Of a DNA stretch of 46,852 nt, positions 8,593 to 17,640 are shown in pieces. Source of the stretch: Bacteroidales bacterium (GTDB taxonomy: Bacteria > Bacteroidota > Bacteroidia > Bacteroidales > UBA932). How positions within the stretch are numbered: position 1 is the stretch's first letter; each line of letters begins with the position of its first letter. The DNA is taken from NCBI GenBank assembly GCA_017553405.1, contig JAFZME010000068.1, forward strand, positions 1-46,852. The letters are read 5' to 3'. Both the position numbers and the translations under genes were made by a program. Under the pieces are notes generated by a model. It was not told the origin of the DNA. It saw only the letters and a program-made list of their open reading frames with translations, and searched no databases.

Positions 8593-10752
8593 TCAGTTGA
8601 TGTTAAATGTTACGGAAATAGTGTTGCCTTCATCGTCGACGGCGGCGAGCACGTGCTTCCCCTTGTCGGGCGCAAGGCGCATCTGGTGGATGAAGCGCGT
8701 TTCGCCAAGGTAGCGGCCGTCGAGGTGCCACCAGACGGTGGCGCTGCCCTTGCGGTGGGCAATCTGGAATACCGCCCCTTCGACCGTCCCGTCCAGCTGG
8801 CGCGGGATATAAATCGTGCTCCCGCTTTCTGGGTAGATGAATTCCATCGGGGCGGAATTGGATTTCTCGGGGATGGTGTATTCCGGATGGTGCGGTCGGT
8901 AGTACCACTCCATCGCGGGAGGAAGGATGAAAATATGGTCGCCGTCGACTTCGTGGTGGTAGGGGCAGACCTCGCTGCGGAGAGCGTTCTCCGGAAGGGT
9001 TATCTTGTCGTATTCATCACAGAACATCCCCTTCAGGTGCCCGGAAGCACGGCAAACGTCCGCTTCCACGCCTCCTGCCGGCTCCTCGAACCACTCGTCC
9101 GAAGGCGGGAGCAGGTTGAGGAGGTCGAACATCACGGGACCGGCGGCCTGCGCGCCCGTGAGGCCCGGAACGCCCTGGCCTCCGGCGTTGCCCGTCCAGA
9201 CGCCTACTGCATATTCGGGAGTGACTCCCACTGCCCAGGCGTCCCTGAAGCCGTAGCTCGTGCCTGTCTTCCACGCCGCTTTCCTCACCGAACGGATGAG
9301 GTGGATGTCGATGTCGTCGGGACGGGAGACTTCCTTGAGGGCGTCGAAAGTGTACCACAGCGCCCACTTGTCCCTGATGGGATAATTCTTGTCGTAGTCG
9401 AAGAAACTCCTTGCCATACCGGCGTAGGCGGCGGTGATTTCGTCGAGGCGTCCTTCGCCGCCTCCGAGAATCAGGGAAAGGCCGTAGTGGGATGGCGGCT
9501 TTGTGAAGGAGGTGAGCCCGCTTTCCTGCAGAAGGGTGTGGAAACGGGGGACGCCGTACTCGCGCAGAAGGTGGACGGCAGGCACGTTGAGTGAACGGGC
9601 CAGCGCTTCCGCTGCCGGCACCGCTCCGTAGAACTGCAGGTCGAAGTTCTGCGGCGAGAAGCCGCCGAGATTGACCGGAGTGTCCTTGAGAAGTGTTCTT
9701 GGCAGGATTATGCCTTCCTGCAGCGCTCCGGCATAGAGGAACGGCTTCAGGATACTGCCCGTCGAGCGCGGCTTGGCGGCTATGTCCACCATCTTTCCTT
9801 CCCTTTCCCTGTAGACGGATGCGTTGCCCACATAGGCGATGGTCTCGCCGGTCTTGATGTCGATGACTATCGCGGCCATATCGGCTATGCCGCGGATGGC
9901 GAGCCTGTCGGACGCGCGGTCCACGGCTTCGGTCACCATCCTTTGGAGCGTCCCGTCAATGGAAGTCTTCAGGATCTTCCCTGAGCCTTCGTGACGGGCC
10001 ACCAGGTGAGGGGCGTAGGAAGGAAGCGGCAGGGGAGCCTCCGGCAGGGGCTCGTCGAGGGCGAGCTCGAGAGTCAGACTGTCGATCGCTCCTGTGAGGC
10101 AGAGCCGCTCGAGAAGCCTGTTTCTCTTTTGGAGAAGGGCGTCGCGGTTCTTGCCGGGGTGCATCGAGGAAGGGGAGTTGGGAAGGACGGCGAGCGTGGC
10201 CGATTCGGCCCACGAAAGCTCGGACGACGGCCTGCCGAAATACCTCCACGATGCGGCCTCGAGCCCCACGACGTTGCCTCCGAAGGGGGCGTGTGAAGCA
10301 TACAGGGCCAGTATCTGCCGTTTTGAAAGGCGCATTTCAAGCCTTGTGGCCAGTATCGCCTCGATCCCTTTCTGCCAGAGAGTGCGCGGCTTGTGACGGG
10401 ACATCCTGATCACCTGCATCGTGATGGTGCTGCCGCCGGAAGTGATGTGGCCGGCCTTTACGTTGTCTTTCAGGGCCCTCACCAGAGCAACGGGATTGAC
10501 TCCCGGATGCCACCGGAAATGCTTGTCTTCAAACTGGATGACGGCCTTGGCGTAACGCTCCGGAACGGAATCGCAGGGCGGAAACCTCCACTGGCCGTCT
10601 GATGCCGTCTTTGCGCCGAGAAGGTCGCCTTCCCGGTCCACGACGACGCTTGAGTAACGTGTACCTTTGAAGAGGTCTCCCGGCAGGGCAAAGATGTACC
10701 CTGCAAGGAGACCTGCTGCAATAATAAGGACTATAACCTTACGGCGCCTCAT
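8593..10752 (-). CDS. pbpC: Penicillin-binding protein 1C (glycosyltransferase/transpeptidase)
   Basis: A 719-residue bifunctional peptidoglycan synthase with one N-terminal membrane anchor (VIVLIIAAGLLAGYIFAL). The GT51 glycosyltransferase domain shows the catalytic motif FEDKHFRWHPG near residue 73 and the following SGGSTITMQVIRM. The transpeptidase domain has the SxxK serine in TGSILKPF (about residue 333), the SxN motif in SLNVPA, and KTGTS near residue 495. The C-terminal 130 residues match the BiPBP_C domain typical of PBP1C (EVCPYHHEVDG and the beta-rich end). Its ATG overlaps the TGA of the alpha-2-macroglobulin gene by 4 bases, the classical pairing of PBP1C with YfhM-type macroglobulins thought to protect or repair the envelope. 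Confidence 0.96.
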   Translation of the reverse strand: MRRRKVIVLIIAAGLLAGYIFALPGDLFKGTRYSSVVVDREGDLLGAKTASDGQWRFPPCDSVPERYAKAVIQFEDKHFRWHPGVNPVALVRALKDNVKAGHITSGGSTITMQVIRMSRHKPRTLWQKGIEAILATRLEMRLSKRQILALYASHAPFGGNVVGLEAASWRYFGRPSSELSWAESATLAVLPNSPSSMHPGKNRDALLQKRNRLLERLCLTGAIDSLTLELALDEPLPEAPLPLPSYAPHLVARHEGSGKILKTSIDGTLQRMVTEAVDRASDRLAIRGIADMAAIVIDIKTGETIAYVGNASVYREREGKMVDIAAKPRSTGSILKPFLYAGALQEGIILPRTLLKDTPVNLGGFSPQNFDLQFYGAVPAAEALARSLNVPAVHLLREYGVPRFHTLLQESGLTSFTKPPSHYGLSLILGGGEGRLDEITAAYAGMARSFFDYDKNYPIRDKWALWYTFDALKEVSRPDDIDIHLIRSVRKAAWKTGTSYGFRDAWAVGVTPEYAVGVWTGNAGGQGVPGLTGAQAAGPVMFDLLNLLPPSDEWFEEPAGGVEADVCRASGHLKGMFCDEYDKITLPENALRSEVCPYHHEVDGDHIFILPPAMEWYYRPHHPEYTIPEKSNSAPMEFIYPESGSTIYIPRQLDGTVEGAVFQIAHRKGSATVWWHLDGRYLGETRFIHQMRLAPDKGKHVLAAVDDEGNTISVTFNIN

Positions 10753-13700
10753 TTAACTACCGCTGCGCTTCCGGAAGGAGTGTTGGCGGAGATTGAAGGA
10801 TCGTACATCGCCTCGCACTTGATGGCGGGAAGGACGTATTTGCCTTCGTAGGCGGCGCGCAGTTTGAGCTTGAATGTCCTTGAAGAACCGGCGCCGAGGC
10901 CGAAGTACCAGATGGCGCGGTCGTCGCGGAGGTCGGCGTTGTCGGCATTGCTTTCGGAGCCGCCGCGCAGACGCTCGTTGACAATCTCCCAGCCGGACGG
11001 GATCATCTCGTCGAGGGCGAGGTTGCCGACGTAGGCGACGCCGGTGTTCCTGACCGTTACGCTGGAGATGAATTCCTGGCCCTGGCGGATGGAGGCGGGA
11101 TTGACCGAGCCCTTGCTGTCGGAGTAGGCGACGCTGATGGAGAGTCCGTTGGCCGCGCCTTCAACCTTCTCGAGACCCTTCTTCTGGAAGATGTCGGTGA
11201 AGGAGAGATAGACGTTGCCGCCGGATGTGTTCTTCACGACAGTCTTCGCGGGGACATCCACGGTAATCGCGGACTTGCTGCTGGCGACCGGCTTGCCATT
11301 GATCTCGACTGAGATGGCCTGGTTGGGAACCTTGGCGGCAAGGTGGTCGAGGGCGACGGAGGCGAAGGCCGCGTCGCTGGTCCCGTACCAGCCGCTGTTG
11401 ATCCTCGAGGCCATCTGGTCGGCGAGGGCGAGAGTCCTGGCGTCGACACCCGTAAGGGCGAGAGCGTCAACCGCAATCGCACGGTCGCGGAGCGATGAGC
11501 CGTAGGTCATATTGCCGGATTCGTTGTCGTTGAACTCGTCGGTGAGGGTGTTGATCATATCCTTGGCTATGTTGGCCTTGCCGCTCACTGCGTAGGCGGA
11601 GGCGAGCATCCAGGCGGCCCTGTAGCCGAGTTCGGGGTTCTCCTTGAGGCGGTTCATTGCGGAGACCTGGGCCTTGCCGGCCACTGCGAGGGTGTAGAGG
11701 CGGTAGGCCTGGTCGAGCTCGGAGAATACGGAGCTGCCGACCAGCTTGTAGGCCTGGCACACGCGGTTCTGGTAGGCGAGCCACGCTGCGATGAGCTTGG
11801 CGTGGACTTTATGGCCCTTGGCGGAAGCCTCGGAGAGGAACTGCCCGGCCATCGAGCTTACCCAAGGATCCGACCGGGAGCCCTTCCAGTAGCCGAATCC
11901 GCCGTCGGCATTCTGACGGGTGAGGATGTCGGTGATGGTCTGGTCGATGATGTTGTCGGCAAGGGCGGCTTCTTCCTCGCTGAGGAGGCCCTTCAGGTGG
12001 ATCATCACGAGACCCTTGGAGGCGAGCTGCTCGGTGCAGTCGTAGGAATAGTTCTTCATCTTGGTGAACATTCCGGAGACGTTGACCGAAGGGAAGGTCG
12101 AGAGGGTGAGCCTGCCGCGGCCTTCTTCAGGGATGAACGTGGCTTCCTTGCCGGCGCCCAGGACCTGGTCGGTCACCTTGGCGGTCACGGGGTTGGGGTT
12201 GCGGACCTCGATGGTCGTGACGTCCTCGAAGTGGAGCTTGCCGCTGGTGGCCTTGACGGTGACAGTGGCTTCGCCCGTGCCGCCGGCTTCAAGCGCGAAG
12301 CGGACGATCTTGTCGCCTTCTTCGCTGAAGTGGAGCGAGGCGGAGGAGCTGCCGGTCACCTTAAGAGGTCCGTCAATCGAGACGTTGACCTTGACGTCCC
12401 TGGCGCCGCCCTCGGTCGAGAAGACGTTGACAGGCATCGTGAGAGTCTCGCCGTCGGAGACGACTCTCGGCAGAGTGGTCAGGAGCATCAGAGGGGACTT
12501 GACCGTGACGGTCTTGTCGGCGTTGCCGTAGGCCCTGTCGCGGGCTGCGACGAGCATAACCTTGACACTTCCTATATACATCGGGAGGGTGACCTTATGA
12601 TTGGCAGTGCCTTTCTCGAGGGAGAATGGTCCGAGGAAGCGGACGACAGGGTTGAAGCGGTTGTCCTTCTTGGCGCTCACGACGTTGGCCTCGTCGCCGC
12701 CGATTGCGAACATCGGCGAGAAGCGCCCGCTGAATGCGCCGACAACCGAGTCGTACATATCCCAGGTCTTGACTCCGAGGGCGATGGGTGCGTACATCGC
12801 AGCCCACGGGTCGGGAGTCTTGAAGGCCGTGATGTCGAGGAGGCCTTCGTCGACGATGGCTATCGTGTAGTTCATCGGCTTGCCGGAGGCTTCGCTCACG
12901 GATATGGTGAATTCTTCTTCGGGGTGGATGGTGTCCGCTATCTTGAGGACGGGCTCAAGATGGGATTCGGGGTTGGAAACGAGCACTTTCTGAACACCGT
13001 ACATCCTCAGAGGCAGGTCGTTTTCGGCGGAGCCGTAGGGCTGCACGAGGGTGATGTTGACGTAGAAGTTGGGGGCCATTTCCTCGGTGACCTTGAACTT
13101 GAACGGAGTGTCCTTGCCTGCGGATGTCGCGACGTGGTGGCGTGCGATGACGCGGCTGCCGTTCTCGATGGAAACGAGGGCCTGGCCTTCGGAAGCGGGG
13201 ATGAAGACAGTGGCGGTCTCGCCGACGGAGTACTCTTTCTTGTCGAGCGAGAAGGAGAGCATCGTGAGGGCGCTGGGATCACGGCGGTCGGCACGGCCCC
13301 TGTAGGCGGGCCAGTCGATCACGACGACTCTGCCGGATACGTGGCCGCTGGTCTTGTCCTTGACGAAGACGAAGTAGCGCCCCCATTCGGGATAGTCAAC
13401 CCTGACGGTGAACTTGACATCGCTTGTCTTCGAGGAGGTGAGGGTGCCGGCAGCGATGGCGTCGGCGCCGGAGCCGTTGACGTAGGAGTCGAGCTCGCCG
13501 CGGCGGCTTTCCCACCACCAGCTCCATTTGAGCTTGAATACCCTGTACTCAAGCTGGTGGCCGCCTACTCTCTTGCCTTCGGCGTCTACGCAGGCGACCT
13601 CGACGACCTGGTCGGTGTCGGTCTCAAGGTAGTCGCCGCCTTCGGGGAACTTGAGGCCCACATAGGAGGAGAAGGGCGAGAACGGGAAGGTCGTGGTCGT

Positions 13701-15884
13701 GAAGCTCTCGTCGCCGCCGCTCTCCATCACGGTGCTTACGATTTCGGCCTTGAGCATACCGGGAGCGTCGCTCGCCTGAGGCATAATGACTCTGGTCGAG
13801 ATCTCGCCGGAGGAGGGGAGGACGCCTTCGAGCGCTATGTAGCTCTCGCTGGAGAAGTTGGAGGCGGGGTTGTTGAAGGTGTATTTTTCGAAGCCCTTGA
13901 AGACGTTGTTGCCGCTTGAAAGCGTCATAATGGCGCGGGCCTTGAGGCCGGAGGCGGCAGGTCCGGTGAGCCAGTTGGCTGACAGGGAGAGATCCGTCTC
14001 TTCACCGGCGGAGAAGATCTTCGTGCCGGCGTCGAAGCGGACTTTCAGGCGGTTGGGCTTGACGGTCTCGATGTTGAGCCTCTTGTGGAAGGTGGAGCTT
14101 CCGAGGTGGAAGTAGGCGTTGTAGAATCCCGTCGGGTCTGAAGCGCTGGTCGGGATATGGAATACGTAGAAACCGTTCTCTGCCGCAGCGATCTTCTTGC
14201 TGTGGAACCTGCCTTCGGGAGTGTAGAGCTCCATCGTGGCGGGGTGGCTTGCAGGGATGAGCTTGTCGGGATCGGAGACGATCATCGTGACGTGGAGGGT
14301 GTCGCCGGGGCGCCAGACGCCTCTTTCTCCGTAGATGAAGCTGCGGATGCCGCCGGGAACCACATCACCGCCGGTGTCGAAGCGGCTGTAGGAATTGTTG
14401 GAGCCGTCGGTGACTTTGAGGTAGGTCGTGGAGCCGCCGGAGGTGGCGGTCACGATGAAGGGACGGTGGTCGACTTTGAGGACGATGTCGCCCTTGGAGT
14501 CGGTCTTGCCGGAGGCGATTTTCTGGAGCTGGTAGTCGTAGACGGTGATGGCTGCGCCGGAGCAGGGCTTTGCGGAAGAAATCTTCGATGCGCTCGCCCA
14601 GAGCTCCTTGCCGTCGGAATATTTGACTACGAGGCCGAGCTCGGAGGTCATAAGGTTGACGGCAGGGAACTTGTCGCCGTCCATATAATACGAAGGCTTG
14701 TCAGGGTCGTCCTGCTCGTCCCACTCGTATTCATCCCAGTCGTAGTAGCTTTCCCACCAGTAGCTCGACGGGGTGTCCCAGACCACGCGGTCTTCGTCGG
14801 TGAGGGAGACTTCGCCGTTGTCGGTGTAGCGCATAGGGTCGTCGGCCTTGCCGTAGAGAGAGTAGTCCTTGCGGAAGGAGACGCGGATCCTGTAGATGGC
14901 GCCTTTCTCTCTCTTGAAGAGATTGGTCAGGTCGATGGGGAAATCGTTCCAGGTGTGGAGGTCGAGGGTGGGGTCGCTGTCGAGGCGGAAGGTCTGCCTG
15001 AGGATGAGGCGGCCGCTGCGGCGGAGGTCGTCGTCGCCGCCGAGGGAGTTGTCCTGAAGGAACATAAGGACGTTGCTCTCATAGATGCGGATCACGCTGA
15101 CGTCGACTGCCGCGAGGTTGACAGTGCGGAGCGGGAGGATCAGCCGGCCTTCATCGGGGAGGATGTTGCCTTTGAGGGCTATTTGAGCCTGTGGCTTCTC
15201 TTCGCCGAAGGAAAACTCCTCTTCGAAGTCTTTGCCGAGGACGCTGCCGGAGCCGCTCTTGAGTGTCGAGCTGACCTTCAGGGTGATCTTCTCGCGGGCG
15301 CCTTCGAAATAGACGGAGGCGATGTTGCCCTTGATATCAACGTAGTAGCGGTCGACTCCGCTGAGCTCGATGATGCCCTTGAGGGCGGCCTGGGAGGTCA
15401 GGTTCTCGCTGAGGATGACGTCGACGTGGGGGTTGGAGCCGAAGTCTTTCCTGACGGCCTTGATGCGGAAGCCGTTGTCGTCGACGGAGGTGTCGAACTC
15501 TTCGGCGGCCGCGGGTTTTCTGATAAAGAACGAGAAGGGGAACTTGCCGGGGGCGTCGGGAAGAACCTTCGTGAGGGCGAAGCTCGCCTTGTAGAGCTTG
15601 CCTTCTTCGAAGAAGGGCTCGTCCGGGATGAAGTCGACGGAGGAGGGACCGTTCCAGACGATGGTGCCCTTCATCGAGGGCTCGAAGCTGAAGAGCCCTT
15701 CGGTGAGCTGCTTTTCAGGAGCGACTTCACTTGCCAGCCTTATCGAAATGGGGCCGGAGGGGGAAACGCTTCCTCCTGTGTAAGCCGTGACGTAAGGGGC
15801 GAATGAGACGTCCGGGGTCGTTGGACGGTTGACGCAGGCGGCGGCCGCGAGGGCCACTAGAGCGACGGTGAAAAACCTTTTCAT
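10749..15884 (-). CDS. Thioester-containing bacterial alpha-2-macroglobulin lipoprotein
   Basis: The 1711-residue protein has a lipobox (ALAAAAC, Cys17) and the MG-domain layout of bacterial alpha-2-macroglobulins. The thioester motif YDCTEQ lies near residue 1283, followed by the alpha/alpha-toroid (TED) with NADGGFGYWKGSRSD. The macroglobulin core signature GERGVWRPGDTLHV is near residue 515, and a bait-region-like stretch lies before the TED. An unusual Trp/Tyr/Asp-rich patch (YWWESYYDWDEYEWDEQDD) sits near residues 375-393. Family knowledge: such proteins trap proteases by covalent thioester linkage at the periplasmic inner membrane and act with PBP1C. It heads a three-gene operon and overlaps pbpC by 4 bases. 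Its function as a protease trap is inferred. Confidence 0.95.
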   Translation of the reverse strand: MKRFFTVALVALAAAACVNRPTTPDVSFAPYVTAYTGGSVSPSGPISIRLASEVAPEKQLTEGLFSFEPSMKGTIVWNGPSSVDFIPDEPFFEEGKLYKASFALTKVLPDAPGKFPFSFFIRKPAAAEEFDTSVDDNGFRIKAVRKDFGSNPHVDVILSENLTSQAALKGIIELSGVDRYYVDIKGNIASVYFEGAREKITLKVSSTLKSGSGSVLGKDFEEEFSFGEEKPQAQIALKGNILPDEGRLILPLRTVNLAAVDVSVIRIYESNVLMFLQDNSLGGDDDLRRSGRLILRQTFRLDSDPTLDLHTWNDFPIDLTNLFKREKGAIYRIRVSFRKDYSLYGKADDPMRYTDNGEVSLTDEDRVVWDTPSSYWWESYYDWDEYEWDEQDDPDKPSYYMDGDKFPAVNLMTSELGLVVKYSDGKELWASASKISSAKPCSGAAITVYDYQLQKIASGKTDSKGDIVLKVDHRPFIVTATSGGSTTYLKVTDGSNNSYSRFDTGGDVVPGGIRSFIYGERGVWRPGDTLHVTMIVSDPDKLIPASHPATMELYTPEGRFHSKKIAAAENGFYVFHIPTSASDPTGFYNAYFHLGSSTFHKRLNIETVKPNRLKVRFDAGTKIFSAGEETDLSLSANWLTGPAASGLKARAIMTLSSGNNVFKGFEKYTFNNPASNFSSESYIALEGVLPSSGEISTRVIMPQASDAPGMLKAEIVSTVMESGGDESFTTTTFPFSPFSSYVGLKFPEGGDYLETDTDQVVEVACVDAEGKRVGGHQLEYRVFKLKWSWWWESRRGELDSYVNGSGADAIAAGTLTSSKTSDVKFTVRVDYPEWGRYFVFVKDKTSGHVSGRVVVIDWPAYRGRADRRDPSALTMLSFSLDKKEYSVGETATVFIPASEGQALVSIENGSRVIARHHVATSAGKDTPFKFKVTEEMAPNFYVNITLVQPYGSAENDLPLRMYGVQKVLVSNPESHLEPVLKIADTIHPEEEFTISVSEASGKPMNYTIAIVDEGLLDITAFKTPDPWAAMYAPIALGVKTWDMYDSVVGAFSGRFSPMFAIGGDEANVVSAKKDNRFNPVVRFLGPFSLEKGTANHKVTLPMYIGSVKVMLVAARDRAYGNADKTVTVKSPLMLLTTLPRVVSDGETLTMPVNVFSTEGGARDVKVNVSIDGPLKVTGSSSASLHFSEEGDKIVRFALEAGGTGEATVTVKATSGKLHFEDVTTIEVRNPNPVTAKVTDQVLGAGKEATFIPEEGRGRLTLSTFPSVNVSGMFTKMKNYSYDCTEQLASKGLVMIHLKGLLSEEEAALADNIIDQTITDILTRQNADGGFGYWKGSRSDPWVSSMAGQFLSEASAKGHKVHAKLIAAWLAYQNRVCQAYKLVGSSVFSELDQAYRLYTLAVAGKAQVSAMNRLKENPELGYRAAWMLASAYAVSGKANIAKDMINTLTDEFNDNESGNMTYGSSLRDRAIAVDALALTGVDARTLALADQMASRINSGWYGTSDAAFASVALDHLAAKVPNQAISVEINGKPVASSKSAITVDVPAKTVVKNTSGGNVYLSFTDIFQKKGLEKVEGAANGLSISVAYSDSKGSVNPASIRQGQEFISSVTVRNTGVAYVGNLALDEMIPSGWEIVNERLRGGSESNADNADLRDDRAIWYFGLGAGSSRTFKLKLRAAYEGKYVLPAIKCEAMYDPSISANTPSGSAAVVK

Positions 15885-15941
15885 ATCAGTAGATTAAGAA
15901 AATAATATTGTCGTTAAACAGTCTTTTGTCCCGAAATATAC

Positions 15942-15949
15942 TAAATTTG
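15942..15949 (+). promoter_or_regulatory. Possible -7 element for the C69 peptidase gene
   Basis: TAAATTTG matches the Bacteroidetes TAnnTTTG -7 consensus, 31 bases before the ATG. No TTTG lies at the usual 19-21 base spacing upstream, so this is weak. On the opposite strand TATATTTC (complement of 15933-15940) could serve the macroglobulin operon. Confidence 0.3.
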
Positions 15950-15980
15950 TAGGAAAATATAAAAATATTTTAACAGGACT

Positions 15981-17372
15981 ATGAATAACGAAGCTTGTAC
16001 AACCGTGATGGTCGGCAGGGAAATGATGGCCGACGGCTCTTTTGTCTACGCAAGAAGCGATGATTCCACGTCGGTCCGCGCGACCAGACTTGTCCACTAT
16101 CCCGCCGGGAAAGGACCGAAGGAATTCGTCGCCATCGACAGCCCTTTCCGCTGCCCTCTTCCGGAGAAGAGGCTCGGCTTCAGCGCCCTTGAGAGGGAAG
16201 ATCTGCCCTACCACTGGGGCGAGGCCGGATTCAACGACCTCGGCGTCGGGATGAGCGCCACTGAGACCATATTTTCCAGCAAGGAAGTCCTCGCCCTCGA
16301 TCCTTACGTCCCGGAGGGGCTCGCGGAGAACAGCGTTTTCCATATCATCCTTCCTTACATTAAGTCCGCACGCGAGGGAGTCCTCCGCCTTGGCGAACTC
16401 ATAGAGAAATACGGCAGCGCCGAAGGCTTCGGCATCGCCTTTATGGACAGGAAGGAGACGTGGTATCTCGAGAACGCCGGCGGCCACCGCTACCTCGCGA
16501 AGAAGATCCCCGCCGACAAGTATTTCGTCTCGGGCAACCAGAGCCGCTACCGCGACTACAACTCTGAGGAGGACATCGCTTCGAAGGACCTCGTCGAATG
16601 GGCTCGCGAGCACGGTTTCTTCAGGGGGAAATTCGACTTCCACGAGGCCTACAGCCTCGAAAGCGAGAACGACAAGACCTACAACTACCCGAGAGTCTGG
16701 TATCTCCAGAAGATGTTCACCCCTTCGCTGGTGCAGGATGTGAAGGTCAATGATTATCCTGTCTACCTGAAGGCCGACAGGCCCCTTACGATCGACGACA
16801 TCAAGGCCGCATTCCGTTCCCACTACGACGGCACTTCCCACGATCCGTATCTCCATTCAAACCCTAAGGAGCCGTGGCGTCCGATATCCATTTTCCGCAC
16901 CATCAACACCCACATTCTTCAGATCCGTCCCGATCTGCCGAAGGAGATAGGCTGCCTCGACTTTATGGCCGAGGGGATGGCCGACCTTTGCGTGTTCCTT
17001 CCTCTTTATCAGGGTGTTACGTCATATCCCAAAGCTTACGGGATCGGGACCAGGCATTCGCAGAAATCTTCGGCCTACTGGCTCTTCCGCAAGGTCTCCG
17101 CGCTGGGGATGATGAACTACAACGAGTACGCTCCCATCATCAAGTGGCGCTATGCCGCCCTCGAGGCCGGGATCGAGAAGAGCCGGGTGAAGATGGAAGC
17201 CGCGTTCCTTGATGTTTACAGGGAGTCTCCTTCCGATGCCGTAGCTATGCTTCAGAAGTGGTCCGACGGCGTTCTCAGGAAGGCTCTCCGAGTTGCTTCC
17301 GACCTTGAGGAGGAGCTGTTTACACGGCTTACAGTCGATATCGAAAAGGAGTACAAATTCCACGGCGCGTAA
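15981..17372 (+). CDS. C69-family dipeptidase (PepD-like)
   Basis: A 463-residue member of peptidase family C69 (N-terminal nucleophile hydrolases), which cleaves dipeptides and some related amide bonds. The nucleophile is Cys6 in NEACTTVMVG. Only five residues precede it, so removal of a short propeptide would expose the catalytic cysteine. Family landmarks include ARSDD near residue 24, NDLGVGMSATETI, and the segments AFMDRKETWYLENAGG and VSGNQSRYRDYN. No signal peptide is seen, so it is probably cytoplasmic, although some Bacteroidetes members are exported. It stands alone, divergent from the macroglobulin operon. The start agrees with the family because the Cys must lie near the N-terminus. 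Confidence 0.92.
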   Translation: MNNEACTTVMVGREMMADGSFVYARSDDSTSVRATRLVHYPAGKGPKEFVAIDSPFRCPLPEKRLGFSALEREDLPYHWGEAGFNDLGVGMSATETIFSSKEVLALDPYVPEGLAENSVFHIILPYIKSAREGVLRLGELIEKYGSAEGFGIAFMDRKETWYLENAGGHRYLAKKIPADKYFVSGNQSRYRDYNSEEDIASKDLVEWAREHGFFRGKFDFHEAYSLESENDKTYNYPRVWYLQKMFTPSLVQDVKVNDYPVYLKADRPLTIDDIKAAFRSHYDGTSHDPYLHSNPKEPWRPISIFRTINTHILQIRPDLPKEIGCLDFMAEGMADLCVFLPLYQGVTSYPKAYGIGTRHSQKSSAYWLFRKVSALGMMNYNEYAPIIKWRYAALEAGIEKSRVKMEAAFLDVYRESPSDAVAMLQKWSDGVLRKALRVASDLEEELFTRLTVDIEKEYKFHGA

Positions 17373-17388
17373 CCTTGTGCAAATTGTT

Positions 17389-17404
17389 GATAACTTTTGT
17401 TATC
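17389..17404. repeat. Short perfect inverted repeat GATAAC-N4-GTTATC
   Basis: A 6-base perfect inverted repeat with a TTTT centre lies 16 bases after the dipeptidase stop and directly upstream of the -33 element of the next promoter. It could be a weak terminator or an operator; the sequence does not decide. Confidence 0.35.
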
Positions 17405-17408
17405 ATTC

Positions 17409-17440
17409 CTTGTCAGTCCATTCGATTATTCATAAATTTG
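17409..17440 (+). promoter_or_regulatory. Bacteroidetes-type promoter for the fimbrillin-like operon
   Basis: CTTG at 17409-17412 and TAAATTTG at 17433-17440 are exactly 20 bases apart, a good match to the TTTG / TAnnTTTG consensus. The predicted start is near 17446, giving a leader of about 29 bases before the small ORF. Confidence 0.55.
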
Positions 17441-17474
17441 CAGGCTGAAGCGAAAATTTTTATTCCTTATCAAT

Positions 17475-17627
17475 ATGTTTGCAAAACCCACCTATCAGAC
17501 ACCCGCTATGAGGATTGGCGCGGTGTCTTTTGAACACAATTTCCTTACCTCCGCTACTGCGGGAGGTATCACCCCCGGTCAGGACCCCGGTCCCGGCGGC
17601 TCCTGGGAATTCGGTGAGGAAGACTAA
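17475..17627 (+). CDS. Small 50-residue protein preceding a fimbrillin-like lipoprotein
   Basis: A short ORF (starting MFAKPTYQTPAMRIGAVSF, ending GGSWEFGEED) lies between a good promoter and the large lipoprotein gene, with 13 bases between them. It has no signal peptide or membrane helix. The middle is Gly/Pro/Asp-rich (GGITPGQDPGPGGSW) and the end is acidic. Small proteins of this type, with a KxYxxP start and a Gly/Pro-Trp-acidic end, recur before Bacteroidales fimbrillin-type lipoprotein genes; this is remembered family knowledge that I cannot check here. Function is unknown. It could be a leader peptide controlling translation of the next gene, or a small exported partner. Confidence 0.65.
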   Translation: MFAKPTYQTPAMRIGAVSFEHNFLTSATAGGITPGQDPGPGGSWEFGEED

Positions 17628-17640
17628 AGCGGATTGCCCT

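Noticed and set aside
11802..13919. Long plus-strand open frame of over 700 codons opposite the macroglobulin gene
   Set aside because: It is the antisense shadow of a high-GC gene: Gly/Val/Asp-rich, with no domain, while the minus strand encodes a clear thioester macroglobulin.
14157..15806. Second long plus-strand frame opposite the same gene
   Set aside because: Same reason; the sequence is low complexity (Val/Glu/Ala/Gly) with no recognisable motif.
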